Assembly: GCA_937125395.1 (NCBI GenBank)
Contig: CAKZLI010000054.1
Span: 1-64,000 of the forward strand
DNA length: 64,000 nucleotides
Direction: 5' to 3'
DNA from: an uncultured Glaciecola sp.
GTDB lineage: Bacteria; Pseudomonadota; Gammaproteobacteria; Enterobacterales; Alteromonadaceae
Shown: positions 54,958 through 64,000 of the stretch, piece by piece
Position numbering within the stretch: the stretch's first letter is position 1
How the letters are laid out: each line of letters begins with the position of its first letter
The notes under the pieces: generated by a model
Told to the model about the DNA's origin: nothing
Seen by the model: only the letters and a program-made list of their open reading frames with translations
Database searches by the model: none
Translations under genes and position numbers: made by a program

Positions 54958-54985
54958 GTATCGGACAGACACCAAAAATCCTTTA
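54958..54985 (-). promoter_or_regulatory. sigma-28 (FliA) promoter of flagellin 3
   Basis: On the minus strand TAAAGGAT (54978-54985), 12 bases, then TCCGATAC (54958-54965). One base longer spacer than the consensus. Leader about 130 bases. Confidence 0.78.
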
Positions 54986-55011
54986 GCAAAAAAACTAAAT
55001 TATTATAAGAT

Positions 55012-55054
55012 ATTGAAAAATATAGAATATTGGGGAGAGGAATCTCCCCAATAT
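55012..55054 (-). terminator. terminator downstream of flagellin 4
   Basis: A perfect 12-bp stem, ATATTGGGGAGA / TCTCCCCAATAT (55027-55038 and 55043-55054), with a four-base loop. It is followed on the minus strand by a T-rich tail. It separates flagellin 4 from the promoter of flagellin 3. Confidence 0.92.
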
Positions 55055-55108
55055 GATGACTATTTTAACGAAAAGTCACGTCGTCACTACTTAGTAAAAA
55101 CACCATTC

Positions 55109-55121
55109 CTACCTCCTGGCA
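55109..55121 (-). other. shared 13-base element in flagellin 3' UTR (flagellin 4 copy)
   Basis: TGCCAGGAGGTAG on the minus strand, 39 to 51 bases after the flagellin 4 stop. AGGAGG is followed five bases later by an ATG (55106) that opens a 13-codon frame. The region is bracketed by GTCGTC and GACGAC, which can pair. See the flagellin 3 copy at 53907-53919. Confidence 0.55.
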
Positions 55122-55159
55122 CGTTTCCTAAATAATAAAGTGCTCACCCTTTCGACGAC

Positions 55160-55996
55160 TTAACCTAATAATTGTAAGGCCGCTTGGGGACGTTGATTTG
55201 CTTGTGCCAAAATCGTGGAACTTGCTTGCTGTATAATTTGATTACGGGTCAAGTTTGATGTTTCAGTCGCAAAATCGGTATCCATGATACGAGATTTAGC
55301 ACCTGAAATATTTTCAACTACATTAGACAAATTACGGATGGTTGATTGAAAACGATTTTGTAATGCACCTAAATCAGCGCGCATCCCACCAATGGCAGAT
55401 ATTGCAGTATCCAGTGAAGCTATCGCTGCAGAAGCGCCAGCAAAACTTTCAACGGTCAATGCATTAATACCTAGACCTGTTGCACTGAAGCCCGTCGCAC
55501 CATTGATGCGTGAAGCTGTCATGTTGACTGAGATTTTTTGGTCACTGTTAGCACCCACTAAAAAATCAGCTTTAAATTGCTGCAAAATATCTTTATCGTT
55601 AAATTGCGTATTGGTCGAAATGCGTGATATTTCAGTGAGTAACGCAGTCACTTCTTTTTGTAGGGCTTCACGATCAGAATCCGTGTTAATATCATTTTGG
55701 GATTGCACGGCTAACTGACGGATCCGCTGCAAGGCATTAGTGGTTTCGCCTAATGCACCTTCAGCCGTTTGGGTTAATGAAATTGCATCATTTGCATTGC
55801 GTACTGCTTGATTCAAACCATTGATTTGTGAGGTCATGCGATCAGAAATTTGTAGACCAGCAGCATCATCAGCCGCGCGGTTGATACGAAATCCGGAGCT
55901 TAGTCGCTCAAATGACGTGTTTAATGAATTGGATGAATTGAACAATTGACGCTGTGCATTTAATGCAGACACGTTTGTATTGACGAACATTGACAT
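55160..55996 (-). CDS. flagellin 4 (FliC/FlaA-like)
   Basis: 278-residue flagellin paralogue: MSMFVNTNVSALNAQ start, FERLSSGFRINRAADDAAG (note Arg in place of the usual Ser), ending SSTILAQANQRPQAALQLLG. The ATG at 55996 is chosen because AAGGAG lies eight bases ahead. An upstream in-frame GTG at 56005 overlaps that site. The leader contains a small hairpin CCAGC-GTGA-GCTGG (56022-56035) close to the ribosome-binding site. Sigma-28 promoter about 127 bases upstream. Confidence 0.97.
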   Translation of the reverse strand: MSMFVNTNVSALNAQRQLFNSSNSLNTSFERLSSGFRINRAADDAAGLQISDRMTSQINGLNQAVRNANDAISLTQTAEGALGETTNALQRIRQLAVQSQNDINTDSDREALQKEVTALLTEISRISTNTQFNDKDILQQFKADFLVGANSDQKISVNMTASRINGATGFSATGLGINALTVESFAGASAAIASLDTAISAIGGMRADLGALQNRFQSTIRNLSNVVENISGAKSRIMDTDFATETSNLTRNQIIQQASSTILAQANQRPQAALQLLG

Positions 55997-56122
55997 ATGA
56001 GTCACTCCTTCTACTCTCAGTCCAGCTCACGCTGGCAGGCCGGCATCATTTCCGGATAATTTACTACTTGTAGTCCACCAAAAACATAAATGTCAATGGT
56101 ATAACTGGCTCTCTCAGAAACT

Positions 56123-56149
56123 TTATCGACTATTTAGATTTTCCCTTTA
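56123..56149 (-). promoter_or_regulatory. sigma-28 (FliA) promoter of flagellin 4
   Basis: On the minus strand TAAAGGGA (56142-56149), exactly 11 bases, then GTCGATAA (56123-56130). The best match of the three flagellin promoters in the -10 half. Confidence 0.88.
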
Positions 56150-56223
56150 ACTTTTTTGAAATATATCGTTATAGGCGATTTGAAAGACGCAAAGAAGTGG
56201 TCAATATGGGTAATGTATAGGCA

Positions 56224-56257
56224 TAAAAAAAGGTGCTTATCTTGCGATAAACACCTT
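56224..56257 (-). terminator. terminator downstream of flgL
   Basis: On the minus strand AAGGTGTTTAT pairs with ATAAGCACCTT (one mismatch) around a six-base loop, then a T-run. It lies about 30 bases after the flgL stop and ends the flgF-L transcription unit. Confidence 0.9.
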
Positions 56258-56287
56258 GTTGGTTTGTGTGAATTAGCGATATATGAG

Positions 56288-57511
56288 CTAGATATATTGG
56301 AATAAATTCAACGAGGAAACTTTAGGGAAGGTGGCTAAGGCAGCCTCTAATGCCGTTTCCTGTTTAGCAAATCGGGTCGTTGCTTCAGCATAATCAAGAT
56401 CTTGAATACTGGCTTGCGCTTTTTTATTTGCAACTTCCATATCGAGATTAGACGCATATATCGCATCAGCAATATTCAGCCTTCCCCCAATCGACGAACT
56501 CTCTACGGATATTTTATTCATCGCATTATCAATCCCAACTAAGGTGTCAGAAATACGTGTGTCAAATCCGTTACTGGCTAATGTATTATCTTCAAGAGCA
56601 ATAATAAAATCATTAATTGTCTCTGCGAGATTTTTCTTCTGTGGTGGTGCTAACGTCAACTGAGTGGTTTCGCCAACTTGCGCGCTAAATTCAAACTCTA
56701 TCCCACTATATTGAAACGCAGTATCTGGTGCAAAAGGTAACACATCGAGCACTGCGCCGGTTCCGACTTGAGCAATTTGGATTTCACCTGGGTTAATCAC
56801 CGTCAACTGTATATGATTGTTAGCAGCAGTAGTTGGGTCATATAAATTTTTATGAAAACGGTCAAAGGCTGTTTGATCTTTTATTTCCATACGCTCAAAA
56901 TTATCATTTGTATTGGGATCGCGGGTAAATTTAAGACGTGCAAACACATTTTCAAATATATCTTGCCCTGAGCTTGTCGTTTGCAAGGTCACACTGTCAG
57001 ATACACGCATAATATTCGTGCCTGTATCGCCTTCAAATTTAAATTTGTTTGCATTGGCAGCATAATTAAAACTAAATGCCTGGGTTTGTGATTGAAATCC
57101 AGCAAAAATGTATTCACCACCGGCATTTTGTGCATTCATCAAGCTAAAAATCTCATCTCTGACTTGTTTTAGCTCACTCGCAATGGCGTTTTTATCGGTT
57201 TGTGTCAAAATCCCGTTCCCGGCTTGGACGGTTAATACCCGCGCCCGATTAGACGAATCTTTAATGCTCGATAGAATGGTTTCTTGTTGCTCTAATGAAT
57301 TTTTAAGTAAATTCGTATTGCGGTTATATTGTGTGATCTTGTCTAACTCTTCGGTAATACGGATTAATTTAGCGGCACCAACAGGATCATCTGATGGTTT
57401 AGTCAGGCGTTTGCCTGTGGCTAACTGATCTTGAGTTTCAGTCAGTGCACGTTGGTTATCACTGATGGCTCGCAGGCTTTGGGTATATACTTGATTGGTT
57501 GATACGCGCAT
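56288..57511 (-). CDS. flgL: flagellar hook-filament junction protein FlgL (HAP3)
   Basis: Second junction protein between hook and filament, 407 residues. Flagellin-like ends: MRVSTNQVYTQSLRAI and QDQLATGKRLTKPSDDPVGAAK at the N-terminus, DYAEATTRFAKQETALEAALATF at the C-terminus. Six bases after flgK. Confidence 0.96.
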   Translation of the reverse strand: MRVSTNQVYTQSLRAISDNQRALTETQDQLATGKRLTKPSDDPVGAAKLIRITEELDKITQYNRNTNLLKNSLEQQETILSSIKDSSNRARVLTVQAGNGILTQTDKNAIASELKQVRDEIFSLMNAQNAGGEYIFAGFQSQTQAFSFNYAANANKFKFEGDTGTNIMRVSDSVTLQTTSSGQDIFENVFARLKFTRDPNTNDNFERMEIKDQTAFDRFHKNLYDPTTAANNHIQLTVINPGEIQIAQVGTGAVLDVLPFAPDTAFQYSGIEFEFSAQVGETTQLTLAPPQKKNLAETINDFIIALEDNTLASNGFDTRISDTLVGIDNAMNKISVESSSIGGRLNIADAIYASNLDMEVANKKAQASIQDLDYAEATTRFAKQETALEAALATFPKVSSLNLFQYI

Positions 57512-57516
57512 CGTTA

Positions 57517-59661
57517 TTACCTCGCTGCTGCTAATATGGTTTCAAAAATTTCTTTTGCGGTCGTTATGATCCGAGCTGCAGCGGCATAGGATTGTTGAAA
57601 TCGAATTAAATTTGCCGCTTCTTCATCTAGGCTCACACCCGATACTGAATCAAACCAATCTTTAGCTTGATTTTTCATGACCGATGCCGCTTCTAATGAT
57701 ATTTCCGCTCGGGCTGCTGACTCACCCACTCGGCCAACCAAATTGGCGTACGCTTCATGAAACGTGGCTAACGCACCGGTATCATTGTTACTAATTTTAA
57801 TGTTACCGGCTTTTTGAATCTCTGCCATGGCGACCGCATTGGTATTATCACTGATCCCGTTGGTGTTATAGCCGACCACAAAACGGTCATTGGCAATCAC
57901 CTCCCCTTGCAAACTAAAGTCATACCCTGGAAAATCATCCAATGCAGCAAAGGATGCCGGCCATTGCGGTGTGCCTGATGCTTTTGCTTGAGCTAATAAA
58001 TTATCGTAGCTGGACACATTGTTCACTGTACTCATCACGTTATTACTCGCATCTAACACTTGATAGCTAGTCGCTGAACTGAAAATGACTTGAGTCGGTG
58101 CGCCAAACACAGGATCCGGCGAGTTGCCACTGCCTACAATGGCACCTTCGGCCGTAAATGCAGATAACCCATTATCATTAATCATGGATGTGTTTGTGGT
58201 GCCAGAACGCGATACAACCGCATCTCCAAGATTACGAACATCCACTTGTACGCGCATGGGAGAAGCAAAAGCAAGATCCTCTGGTCGCGAGGTCGCTAAC
58301 GTCACATTGGCTGCCGCTTTGCGCGTAGGTTGAAACAAAAATTGATCACCTTGGGCATAATTACTACCTGATGCAAACTCGATTTCAACGCCACCTAATA
58401 TTGCGTTGTATGTCCCTGCTTGTGCCGTTACGGTATAGGTTTGTACAATCGGTTCACGGTGTTGATCCAACGTCGGTGAACCGTCAGCGTTAAGGGCGGT
58501 AACTTCGATAGAAAAGGTGGAAGGTAACGTGTCGCTCGGCTCAGACGTCACTTCCACTCGATAATCTGAATCCGTTAACAGATGGCTTGCACCGGCAATG
58601 ATGCGTCCGGATGCTCTAGAGGATAAATCATTGTTGGTTAAATAATTTAAGCCATTAAAATTGGGGATTGTAAATAAATCACTCCCTAATTGCTGATCCA
58701 AATCCATCCCTAATTTATTTTGACTGTTGATGCTATCTGCAACTGCAATTGTTACTTGCCCAAGCTCACGCATCGTTGGAGATAAAATCTCATTTCGATA
58801 TGCAAATAATCCACCCAATGAGCCACCCAAATTAGATTCGGCAACATAGATTGCTGTATTATGCTTGGCTGCGCTAGGATCAAACTGCGTATTGAGCTCG
58901 AGGCGTTGAAAGGTATTGTCGGGATCACTGCCCATGCTCAAAATATTAAACTTACCCGTATCCATCACCAAGGACTCTCCGGATTTTAGGCTGATATTGA
59001 TCGCACCCGTTCCATTAGCACTTTGACGCGTCTCAATAGCGATGATCTCTGATAATTCCAGTACAGCTAAATCACGCTCATTCATGAGTATATTCGGATT
59101 ACCAATCGCGCCATTTCCTTGTGATACCGAAATAGCTTCATTTAAATTAACAATCGTTTGGATCAAGCCATTTGCTTGCTGTACTTCGTTTTGGAATTGT
59201 AAATTCAGTTCTCGCTCCGCATCAGACATATAATCGGCTATCCCACCAATTCGTCCTAATAATTGCTGAGCTTGCCCCATTACCAAATCACGTGACGGGA
59301 GATTGGTCGGATCATCAGCTGCCGTTTGCATCGCTGCAAACAATTCACTCATTCCTTTAGTCACGCTGTTGGCCTCATTCGCCAAAATATTATCTAGCCC
59401 ACTGGTATTTAATGAATACGCCGCTAATTCAGCCACTGAAGAAGTATCCCGACGCAGTTGATTTTGAGCAAAAGTATTGATGACGCGCTCAGTGGTACCC
59501 CGTCCCATCCCACCATTAGCCTCCGCAATAAATTGCGTATCTTGGCGCACATACCCTTGGGTATTGATATTCGCAATATTGGTACCTGTGGTATTTAACA
59601 ACACATTAGAGGCGTTAACACCACCTGTAGCAACTGTAAATAAATCGGTTTTAATTGCCAT
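57517..59661 (-). CDS. flgK: flagellar hook-filament junction protein FlgK (HAP1)
   Basis: First junction protein between hook and filament, 714 residues, longer than E. coli FlgK (547) through an expanded central region. Start TDLFTVATGGVNASNVLLN and the rod/hook motif TTGTNIANINTQGYVRQ; C-terminus DEEAANLIRFQQSYAAAARII. It follows flgJ directly (three-base gap). Confidence 0.96.
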   Translation of the reverse strand: MAIKTDLFTVATGGVNASNVLLNTTGTNIANINTQGYVRQDTQFIAEANGGMGRGTTERVINTFAQNQLRRDTSSVAELAAYSLNTSGLDNILANEANSVTKGMSELFAAMQTAADDPTNLPSRDLVMGQAQQLLGRIGGIADYMSDAERELNLQFQNEVQQANGLIQTIVNLNEAISVSQGNGAIGNPNILMNERDLAVLELSEIIAIETRQSANGTGAINISLKSGESLVMDTGKFNILSMGSDPDNTFQRLELNTQFDPSAAKHNTAIYVAESNLGGSLGGLFAYRNEILSPTMRELGQVTIAVADSINSQNKLGMDLDQQLGSDLFTIPNFNGLNYLTNNDLSSRASGRIIAGASHLLTDSDYRVEVTSEPSDTLPSTFSIEVTALNADGSPTLDQHREPIVQTYTVTAQAGTYNAILGGVEIEFASGSNYAQGDQFLFQPTRKAAANVTLATSRPEDLAFASPMRVQVDVRNLGDAVVSRSGTTNTSMINDNGLSAFTAEGAIVGSGNSPDPVFGAPTQVIFSSATSYQVLDASNNVMSTVNNVSSYDNLLAQAKASGTPQWPASFAALDDFPGYDFSLQGEVIANDRFVVGYNTNGISDNTNAVAMAEIQKAGNIKISNNDTGALATFHEAYANLVGRVGESAARAEISLEAASVMKNQAKDWFDSVSGVSLDEEAANLIRFQQSYAAAARIITTAKEIFETILAAAR

Positions 59662-59663
59662 TG

Positions 59664-60608
59664 CTATTCACCTATCCGACTATCAAGGGGCTGATGTTGT
59701 GCTTCAGTCTGCAAATTTTGTGCTGGGTTGTCGATTGCAGAGACTGTCGATGTCAGTACATCACTTTGCATAATACGCAAAATCTTATCAGCGTATTGTG
59801 GATCCGTTGCATACCCTGCTCGTTGTAATTCATGGAAATACTGTGCTGGGGAGTCGGTTTGAGTCAGTGCTTGGCTGTAGCGTTCATTACTTTGCATAAA
59901 CGCGACATAATCTTGCATAGAGTCAGTGTATGACGCATATTTTCGAAACTGAGCGTGTTCTTGTTTAGCGATCCCTTGATCATATTCAAGGGTTGGCACA
60001 TTAATCGATTGCCCTTGCCACCGCTCATCCGCTTTTATCCCAAACAAATTATGTGCATTGGCTTGTCCTTGATGCATCACATATTGTCCCCAACCGGTCT
60101 CTAATGCAGCTTGAGCGATCAGTGCTTCAGGTGCAATATTTAAGGCCGATGCCGCTTGTTGTGCCACTGGATATAAACGTTGTATAAATTGCTCTGGAGA
60201 ATCAAATCCAGCTTGTTTGATTGGTATATTAGGTAAGTTGCCATCATTGCGTAATGCCTCCGCCGGCATAAACCCTTCCGCGCCACCAAATTGTTGAATA
60301 ATAATATCGGCTAAGCCCAAAGAGCTATTGGTCGATAATTCAGTGGCAAGTTGCTTATCATGCATATCACGATAAAAAGACACTTGTTGAGAATTAAACG
60401 GTGAATCTTTATCCGATAATACCGCTTGCGCTTTGCGCATCGACTTTAGCATCATCTGCACAAAAATCCCTTCAAACTGTTTTGCAGCCTCAACTAACGC
60501 CCCTTTGTCTCCACTTTTAGAAGCTTGACGTAATGTATCAATACTACTTAGATCATGGACATTTCGAGCCATTTCAAGTGGATTAGAGAGTTTGCTTTGC
60601 ATATCCAT
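59664..60608 (-). CDS. flgJ: flagellar rod assembly protein / muramidase FlgJ
   Basis: Rod cap plus peptidoglycan hydrolase. 314 residues: N-terminal rod-binding domain (about 1-110, AAKQFEGIFVQMMLKSMR) and C-terminal glucosaminidase-type domain (about 160-290, AQAALETGWGQYVM with catalytic Glu). It overlaps the flgI stop by one base. Confidence 0.96.
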   Translation of the reverse strand: MDMQSKLSNPLEMARNVHDLSSIDTLRQASKSGDKGALVEAAKQFEGIFVQMMLKSMRKAQAVLSDKDSPFNSQQVSFYRDMHDKQLATELSTNSSLGLADIIIQQFGGAEGFMPAEALRNDGNLPNIPIKQAGFDSPEQFIQRLYPVAQQAASALNIAPEALIAQAALETGWGQYVMHQGQANAHNLFGIKADERWQGQSINVPTLEYDQGIAKQEHAQFRKYASYTDSMQDYVAFMQSNERYSQALTQTDSPAQYFHELQRAGYATDPQYADKILRIMQSDVLTSTVSAIDNPAQNLQTEAQHQPLDSRIGE

Positions 60609-61732
60609 TAGATCACCACTATCTCACCTTGCAATGCCCCAGCTTGGCGAAGCGCTTCTAAAATCGCCATCAGATCACCTGGCGCAGCGCCCACTTGATT
60701 CACTGCACGGACTAGCTCTTCTAAAGTAACGCCAGGCTCAAACTTAAACATACGAGAGTCGGATTGATCAACGTCAATAATAGATTGAGTTGTCACCGCC
60801 GTTTCACCTTGTCCTAGTGCATTAGGTTGGTCGACTTGTATATTCTCTGAAATGGTTACCGTCAGACCACCATGAGTAATCGCTGCAGGTAACAGACGGA
60901 CATTTTCACCCACTACAATTGTGCCAGTGCGAGAATTAATCACCACCCGTGCTGACATTTTGGCAGGGGTAAAGCGAAAATTTTCAACCGTTGCCAAAAA
61001 ACCTACACGCTGGGCTAGGTCGCGTGGGGCACTGACACGCACAGAGGTTGAGTCAATCGGCTGAGCGATCGCATACCCATTTAGCGGATTAGCACCTAGT
61101 CGAGTGTTGATAACATCGGCTAATGCTTGGGCTGTTGAAAAATCCGGTTGATGTAAATTAAAGGTAATGTAGTCATTTTGCATCAATCCACTGGGTACTT
61201 CTTGCTCCACTAACGCACCATTGGGGATGCGCCCAACCGTAGGGGTATTGGCCACAATCCTTGAGCCATCAGCGCCTTCCGCACCAAAACCGCTGACCAC
61301 TAGGCTACCTTGAGCGGTAGCATATATTTTGCCGTCTAACCCTTTTAAAAAGGTACGTAGTAAGGTTCCACCGCGTAAACTAGATGCTTCTCCTACTGAG
61401 CTGACCGTAATGTCCAAGGTTTGCCCTGGTTTTGCAAACGCTGGCAATTCAGCATGCACAGCAACGGCAGCGACATTTTTAATCTTAGGTTTAGTATTCG
61501 GATCCAGACTAATACCAAAATTATTGAGCATGGTGCGAAAGCTCTGTTCGGTAAAAGGACTTTGCTCTCCGGTACCCGGTAAACCCACTACCAAGCCATA
61601 GCCGACTAACTGATTCGCTCGCACACCTTGTACGGCAGCAAGATCTTTAATCCGTTGCTGTGCCACAGTAGAGGTTGCGATACCCATGCATGCTAAGAAT
61701 AAAATTAATTTAATCATCGTTTGTGTCATCAT
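60608..61732 (-). CDS. flgI: flagellar P-ring protein FlgI
   Basis: Forms the periplasmic P ring. A signal peptide ([20 protein letters not shown]) precedes the mature [28 protein letters not shown]. The ATG at 61732 (or the adjacent 61729) is chosen: AGGA lies just ahead, whereas the longest frame from 61753 would overlap flgH and push the signal peptide inward. About 374 residues. Confidence 0.96.
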   Translation of the reverse strand: MMTQTMIKLILFLACMGIATSTVAQQRIKDLAAVQGVRANQLVGYGLVVGLPGTGEQSPFTEQSFRTMLNNFGISLDPNTKPKIKNVAAVAVHAELPAFAKPGQTLDITVSSVGEASSLRGGTLLRTFLKGLDGKIYATAQGSLVVSGFGAEGADGSRIVANTPTVGRIPNGALVEQEVPSGLMQNDYITFNLHQPDFSTAQALADVINTRLGANPLNGYAIAQPIDSTSVRVSAPRDLAQRVGFLATVENFRFTPAKMSARVVINSRTGTIVVGENVRLLPAAITHGGLTVTISENIQVDQPNALGQGETAVTTQSIIDVDQSDSRMFKFEPGVTLEELVRAVNQVGAAPGDLMAILEALRQAGALQGEIVVI

Positions 61733-61737
61733 TTTTC

Positions 61738-62442
61738 CTACAATGGCCACCATTTTGAATTAAAAAACTGGCTCACTAGCGATTGCTTTTGCGCATCCGA
61801 AAACGAACCGGTTCCACTATATTGAATGCGGGCATTCGCAATTTTGTTCGACTCGATTTCATTATCCGGTGAAATATCAGCCAGACGAATGATGCCTGTT
61901 AAGCGTATATATTCATCGCCACTATTGAGCGTCAGCCATTTTTCTCCTCGAATAACTAAATTTTGATTCGGTAACACTTCAATAACCGTCACCGATATAT
62001 TGCCCGATAAACTGTTACTTTGAGCCGTGGCAGCATCACCTGCAAACGTATTATTACTGGTTAATCCTAACTGCAATGCTTGGGAGCCAATATTGATCGC
62101 ATTGCCCCCTAATCCAGTGATTGGTGACAAATTAATCCCTGTGTCTTTATTTGTTGCAGTATTGGCAGATTTAGAGGCATTGGTATTTTCTCTTAACTGC
62201 ACTGAAATTAAGTCACCTACGCGTCGTGCTTTTACATCTGAATACAAACTGTTGGCCATTCCCGCTTTGAATAGGCTGCCATCTTCAACTAACTTTGGTA
62301 ATTCTATCGGTGGTTTAGCGGGTGCAAAAAAAGGGTCATTAGCTATCACAGGCGCAATCGGTGTCGAACTGCAGCCACCTAATAGATATAATGCTGATAC
62401 ATACAAAACGCATAATTTTAGTGTTGCTAATGGATGCCGCAT
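61738..62442 (-). CDS. flgH: flagellar L-ring lipoprotein FlgH
   Basis: Forms the outer-membrane L ring. 234 residues with a lipoprotein signal ending YLLGGCSS and the family motifs [18 protein letters not shown] and [28 protein letters not shown] region. It lies 28 bases after flgG and is followed at once by flgI. Confidence 0.97.
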   Translation of the reverse strand: MRHPLATLKLCVLYVSALYLLGGCSSTPIAPVIANDPFFAPAKPPIELPKLVEDGSLFKAGMANSLYSDVKARRVGDLISVQLRENTNASKSANTATNKDTGINLSPITGLGGNAINIGSQALQLGLTSNNTFAGDAATAQSNSLSGNISVTVIEVLPNQNLVIRGEKWLTLNSGDEYIRLTGIIRLADISPDNEIESNKIANARIQYSGTGSFSDAQKQSLVSQFFNSKWWPL

Positions 62443-62469
62443 CGCTTTGTCCCCCTTTGCCTGTGTTAA

Positions 62470-63258
62470 TTAAAGCTGCTGAATAACCTGACCAAGCATC
62501 TGATCCACGGATGAAATAACTTTTGAGTTCATTTCGTATAAGCGTTGTGATTCAATCAAATTGACCAATTCTTCCGTCACATTCACGTTTGATGTTTCCA
62601 GCGCACCTTGCACCAAGGTACCCAGCCCCTCCAACCCTGGCACACCTTGAATCGGTGCACCACTAACGGCGGTCTCGACGTATAAATTTTGCCCGATAGG
62701 TTGTAACCCGGTTGGATTGATAAAATCGGCCGTATTAAGCTGGCCTAATACCTGTGGTTCAGCCTGTCCTCGGACACTGGCAGACACTTCACCATCTTGT
62801 GAAATCGTAATTTGTTGTGCGTCTGTCGGGATTGTCATGACGGGCTGTAGCACAAAACCAGCTCCTGGTGTGACGATTTGACCTTGATCGTTTAATGTAA
62901 ATTGACCATTGCGGGTGTACGCTAAGCTGCCATCCGGTTGTTGGATCTCAAAAAAACCTCGCCCTTGGATAGAAATATCCAGCGCATTGTCCGTCGTTAG
63001 CATGTTCCCTTGTGTATGACTTTTTTGAGTCGCCACCACTTTTGAGCCCGCGCCCAACATTAAGCCTGAAGGCAATGTTGTGTCAGCTGATGAACGACCA
63101 CCTGGTTGATTGATATTTTGATATAGTAAATCTTCAAATATCGCACGATCTTTCTTAAATCCGATCGTACTGGCATTCGCCAAATTGTTAGATACCACAG
63201 ATACATCCGTCTGTGCCGCATCTAATCCGGTTTTACTGATCCATAAAGCTGGGTGCAT
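62470..63258 (-). CDS. flgG: flagellar distal rod protein FlgG
   Basis: Distal rod subunit, 262 residues. Rod/hook N-terminal motif VSNNLANASTIGFKKDRAIFEDL and C-terminal NVTEELVNLIESQRLYEMNSKVI. Lies 22 bases after flgF. Confidence 0.97.
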   Translation of the reverse strand: MHPALWISKTGLDAAQTDVSVVSNNLANASTIGFKKDRAIFEDLLYQNINQPGGRSSADTTLPSGLMLGAGSKVVATQKSHTQGNMLTTDNALDISIQGRGFFEIQQPDGSLAYTRNGQFTLNDQGQIVTPGAGFVLQPVMTIPTDAQQITISQDGEVSASVRGQAEPQVLGQLNTADFINPTGLQPIGQNLYVETAVSGAPIQGVPGLEGLGTLVQGALETSNVNVTEELVNLIESQRLYEMNSKVISSVDQMLGQVIQQL

Positions 63259-63279
63259 GGGTGACTCTCCACAAATAAT

Positions 63280-64000
63280 TTATAAAATACGTAATAACTG
63301 ATTTGAACGGGTGACTAACGTATCCGCTTTTTTCATCAATTTGACTTGCATCTCGTAATGCCGCTGCAAAGAAATCATATTGACCATTTCTTCAATAGCA
63401 TTGACGTTTGACCCTTCAAGCATGCCTCCACCAACTCTTACCGTCGCATCAGCCAGCGCATCCTGAGCATTATTTAATCTAAAATACCCATCTTCTCCGC
63501 GTTGTATCGCTTGATACTCTGGTTTCACTAATTTTATCCGGCCGACCTCTTCAGACACTGTTGCTGGTGCACCTTGTGGTCTAGCCATCACCGTACCATC
63601 AGCCGTTATTCGGACATTTGATACCGGCACGGGCAACGTCAAAGGACCATTATCACCCAACACTAAGTTACCTTTGGCATCTTGCAATGTGCCGTTGGCA
63701 TTAATTTGCAAACTGCCGGCTCGCGTATACGCCTCGTCACCTTGTGCATCTTGTATTGCAAAGAATCCATCGCCTTGAATTGCCATATCTAAGTCACGTC
63801 CCGTTGTAATAATTGGACCTGATTCATAATTGTTAGTTGGACTTTCGGTCATCGCAAACACCCGAGTCGGCAAACCTTCGCCGTATGCTGGCATCGCTCT
63901 GGCTTGTTCTAGCTGCGCTTTAAAACCGGTTGTTTGGGCATTGGCGAGGTTATTGGCACGCACTGCGGTGGCAAGCAGATCCTGCTTTGCACCACTTGCG
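63280..64000 (-). CDS. flgF: flagellar proximal rod protein FlgF, 5' end beyond the window
   Basis: Proximal rod subunit; the reading frame stays open to the right edge, so the start lies outside. The visible 239 residues begin ASGAKQDLLATAVRANNLANA, the FlgF N-terminal motif (only a few residues are missing), and end EEMVNMISLQRHYEMQVKLMKKADTL-type C-terminus. The next genes upstream should be the rest of the flg operon. Confidence 0.96.
   Translation of the reverse strand, partial: ASGAKQDLLATAVRANNLANAQTTGFKAQLEQARAMPAYGEGLPTRVFAMTESPTNNYESGPIITTGRDLDMAIQGDGFFAIQDAQGDEAYTRAGSLQINANGTLQDAKGNLVLGDNGPLTLPVPVSNVRITADGTVMARPQGAPATVSEEVGRIKLVKPEYQAIQRGEDGYFRLNNAQDALADATVRVGGGMLEGSNVNAIEEMVNMISLQRHYEMQVKLMKKADTLVTRSNQLLRIL

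Overview
The window comes from a marine-type, polarly flagellated gammaproteobacterium, most likely of the order Alteromonadales. That placement is an inference from the 16S 5' end, the FlrA/FlrB/FlrC regulatory cascade, FlhF/FlhG, the ParC/ParP chemotaxis-array genes and the gene order. Nearly everything is on the minus strand, and about 48 kb of it is one polar flagellum and chemotaxis locus. There is no insertion sequence, CRISPR array, prophage or tRNA.

Layout. Positions 1-404 are the 5' end of a 16S rRNA gene reading out of the left edge, with its boxA leader and promoter(s) at about 479-628. Next come csrA, alaS and recX, with no recA beside recX. Two plus-strand genes follow: a FemAB/GNAT-like DUF482 protein and a lipoprotein M13 metallopeptidase. 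Then come a GNAT acetyltransferase coupled to a large B12-binding radical SAM protein of unknown substrate, and a methionine operon (metA plus a MetH encoded as two polypeptides) under a visible three-box MetJ operator.

From 15.9 kb to the right edge the order, read in the direction of transcription, is: flgF (cut by the window edge), flgG, H, I, J, K, L; four flagellin paralogues; flaG, fliD, fliS, a fliT-like gene and a large Maf-type flagellin glycosylation factor; flrA, then flrBC; fliEFGHIJ; fliKLMNOPQR-flhB; flhA-flhF-flhG-fliA-cheY-cheZ-cheA-cheB-parC-parP-cheW-DUF2802. Sequence matches to the sigma-54 promoter (GG-N10-GC) lie before flrBC, fliE and fliK, with a near match before flhA. 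Sigma-28 (FliA) promoters precede three of the four flagellins. This is the textbook hierarchy FlrA, then sigma-54, FlrBC and the basal body, then FliA and flagellins.

Working together, FliEFGHIJ, FliK-R and FlhAB form the basal body, switch and export apparatus. FlgF-L form the rod, rings and hook junction, and FliD, FliS and flagellins form the filament. FlhF/FlhG set polar position and number. CheAWYZB form the signalling array, which ParC/ParP should hold at the pole.

Most unusual observations: a tandem peptide in the CheA linker that resembles the CheY-docking peptide of FliM; a radical SAM protein with a putative peptide-recognition (RRE/PqqD-like) N-terminus; structured flagellin 3' UTRs sharing a 13-base element with an internal Shine-Dalgarno; a flagellin gene with no sigma-28 promoter; and a 12-bp minisatellite in fliK.
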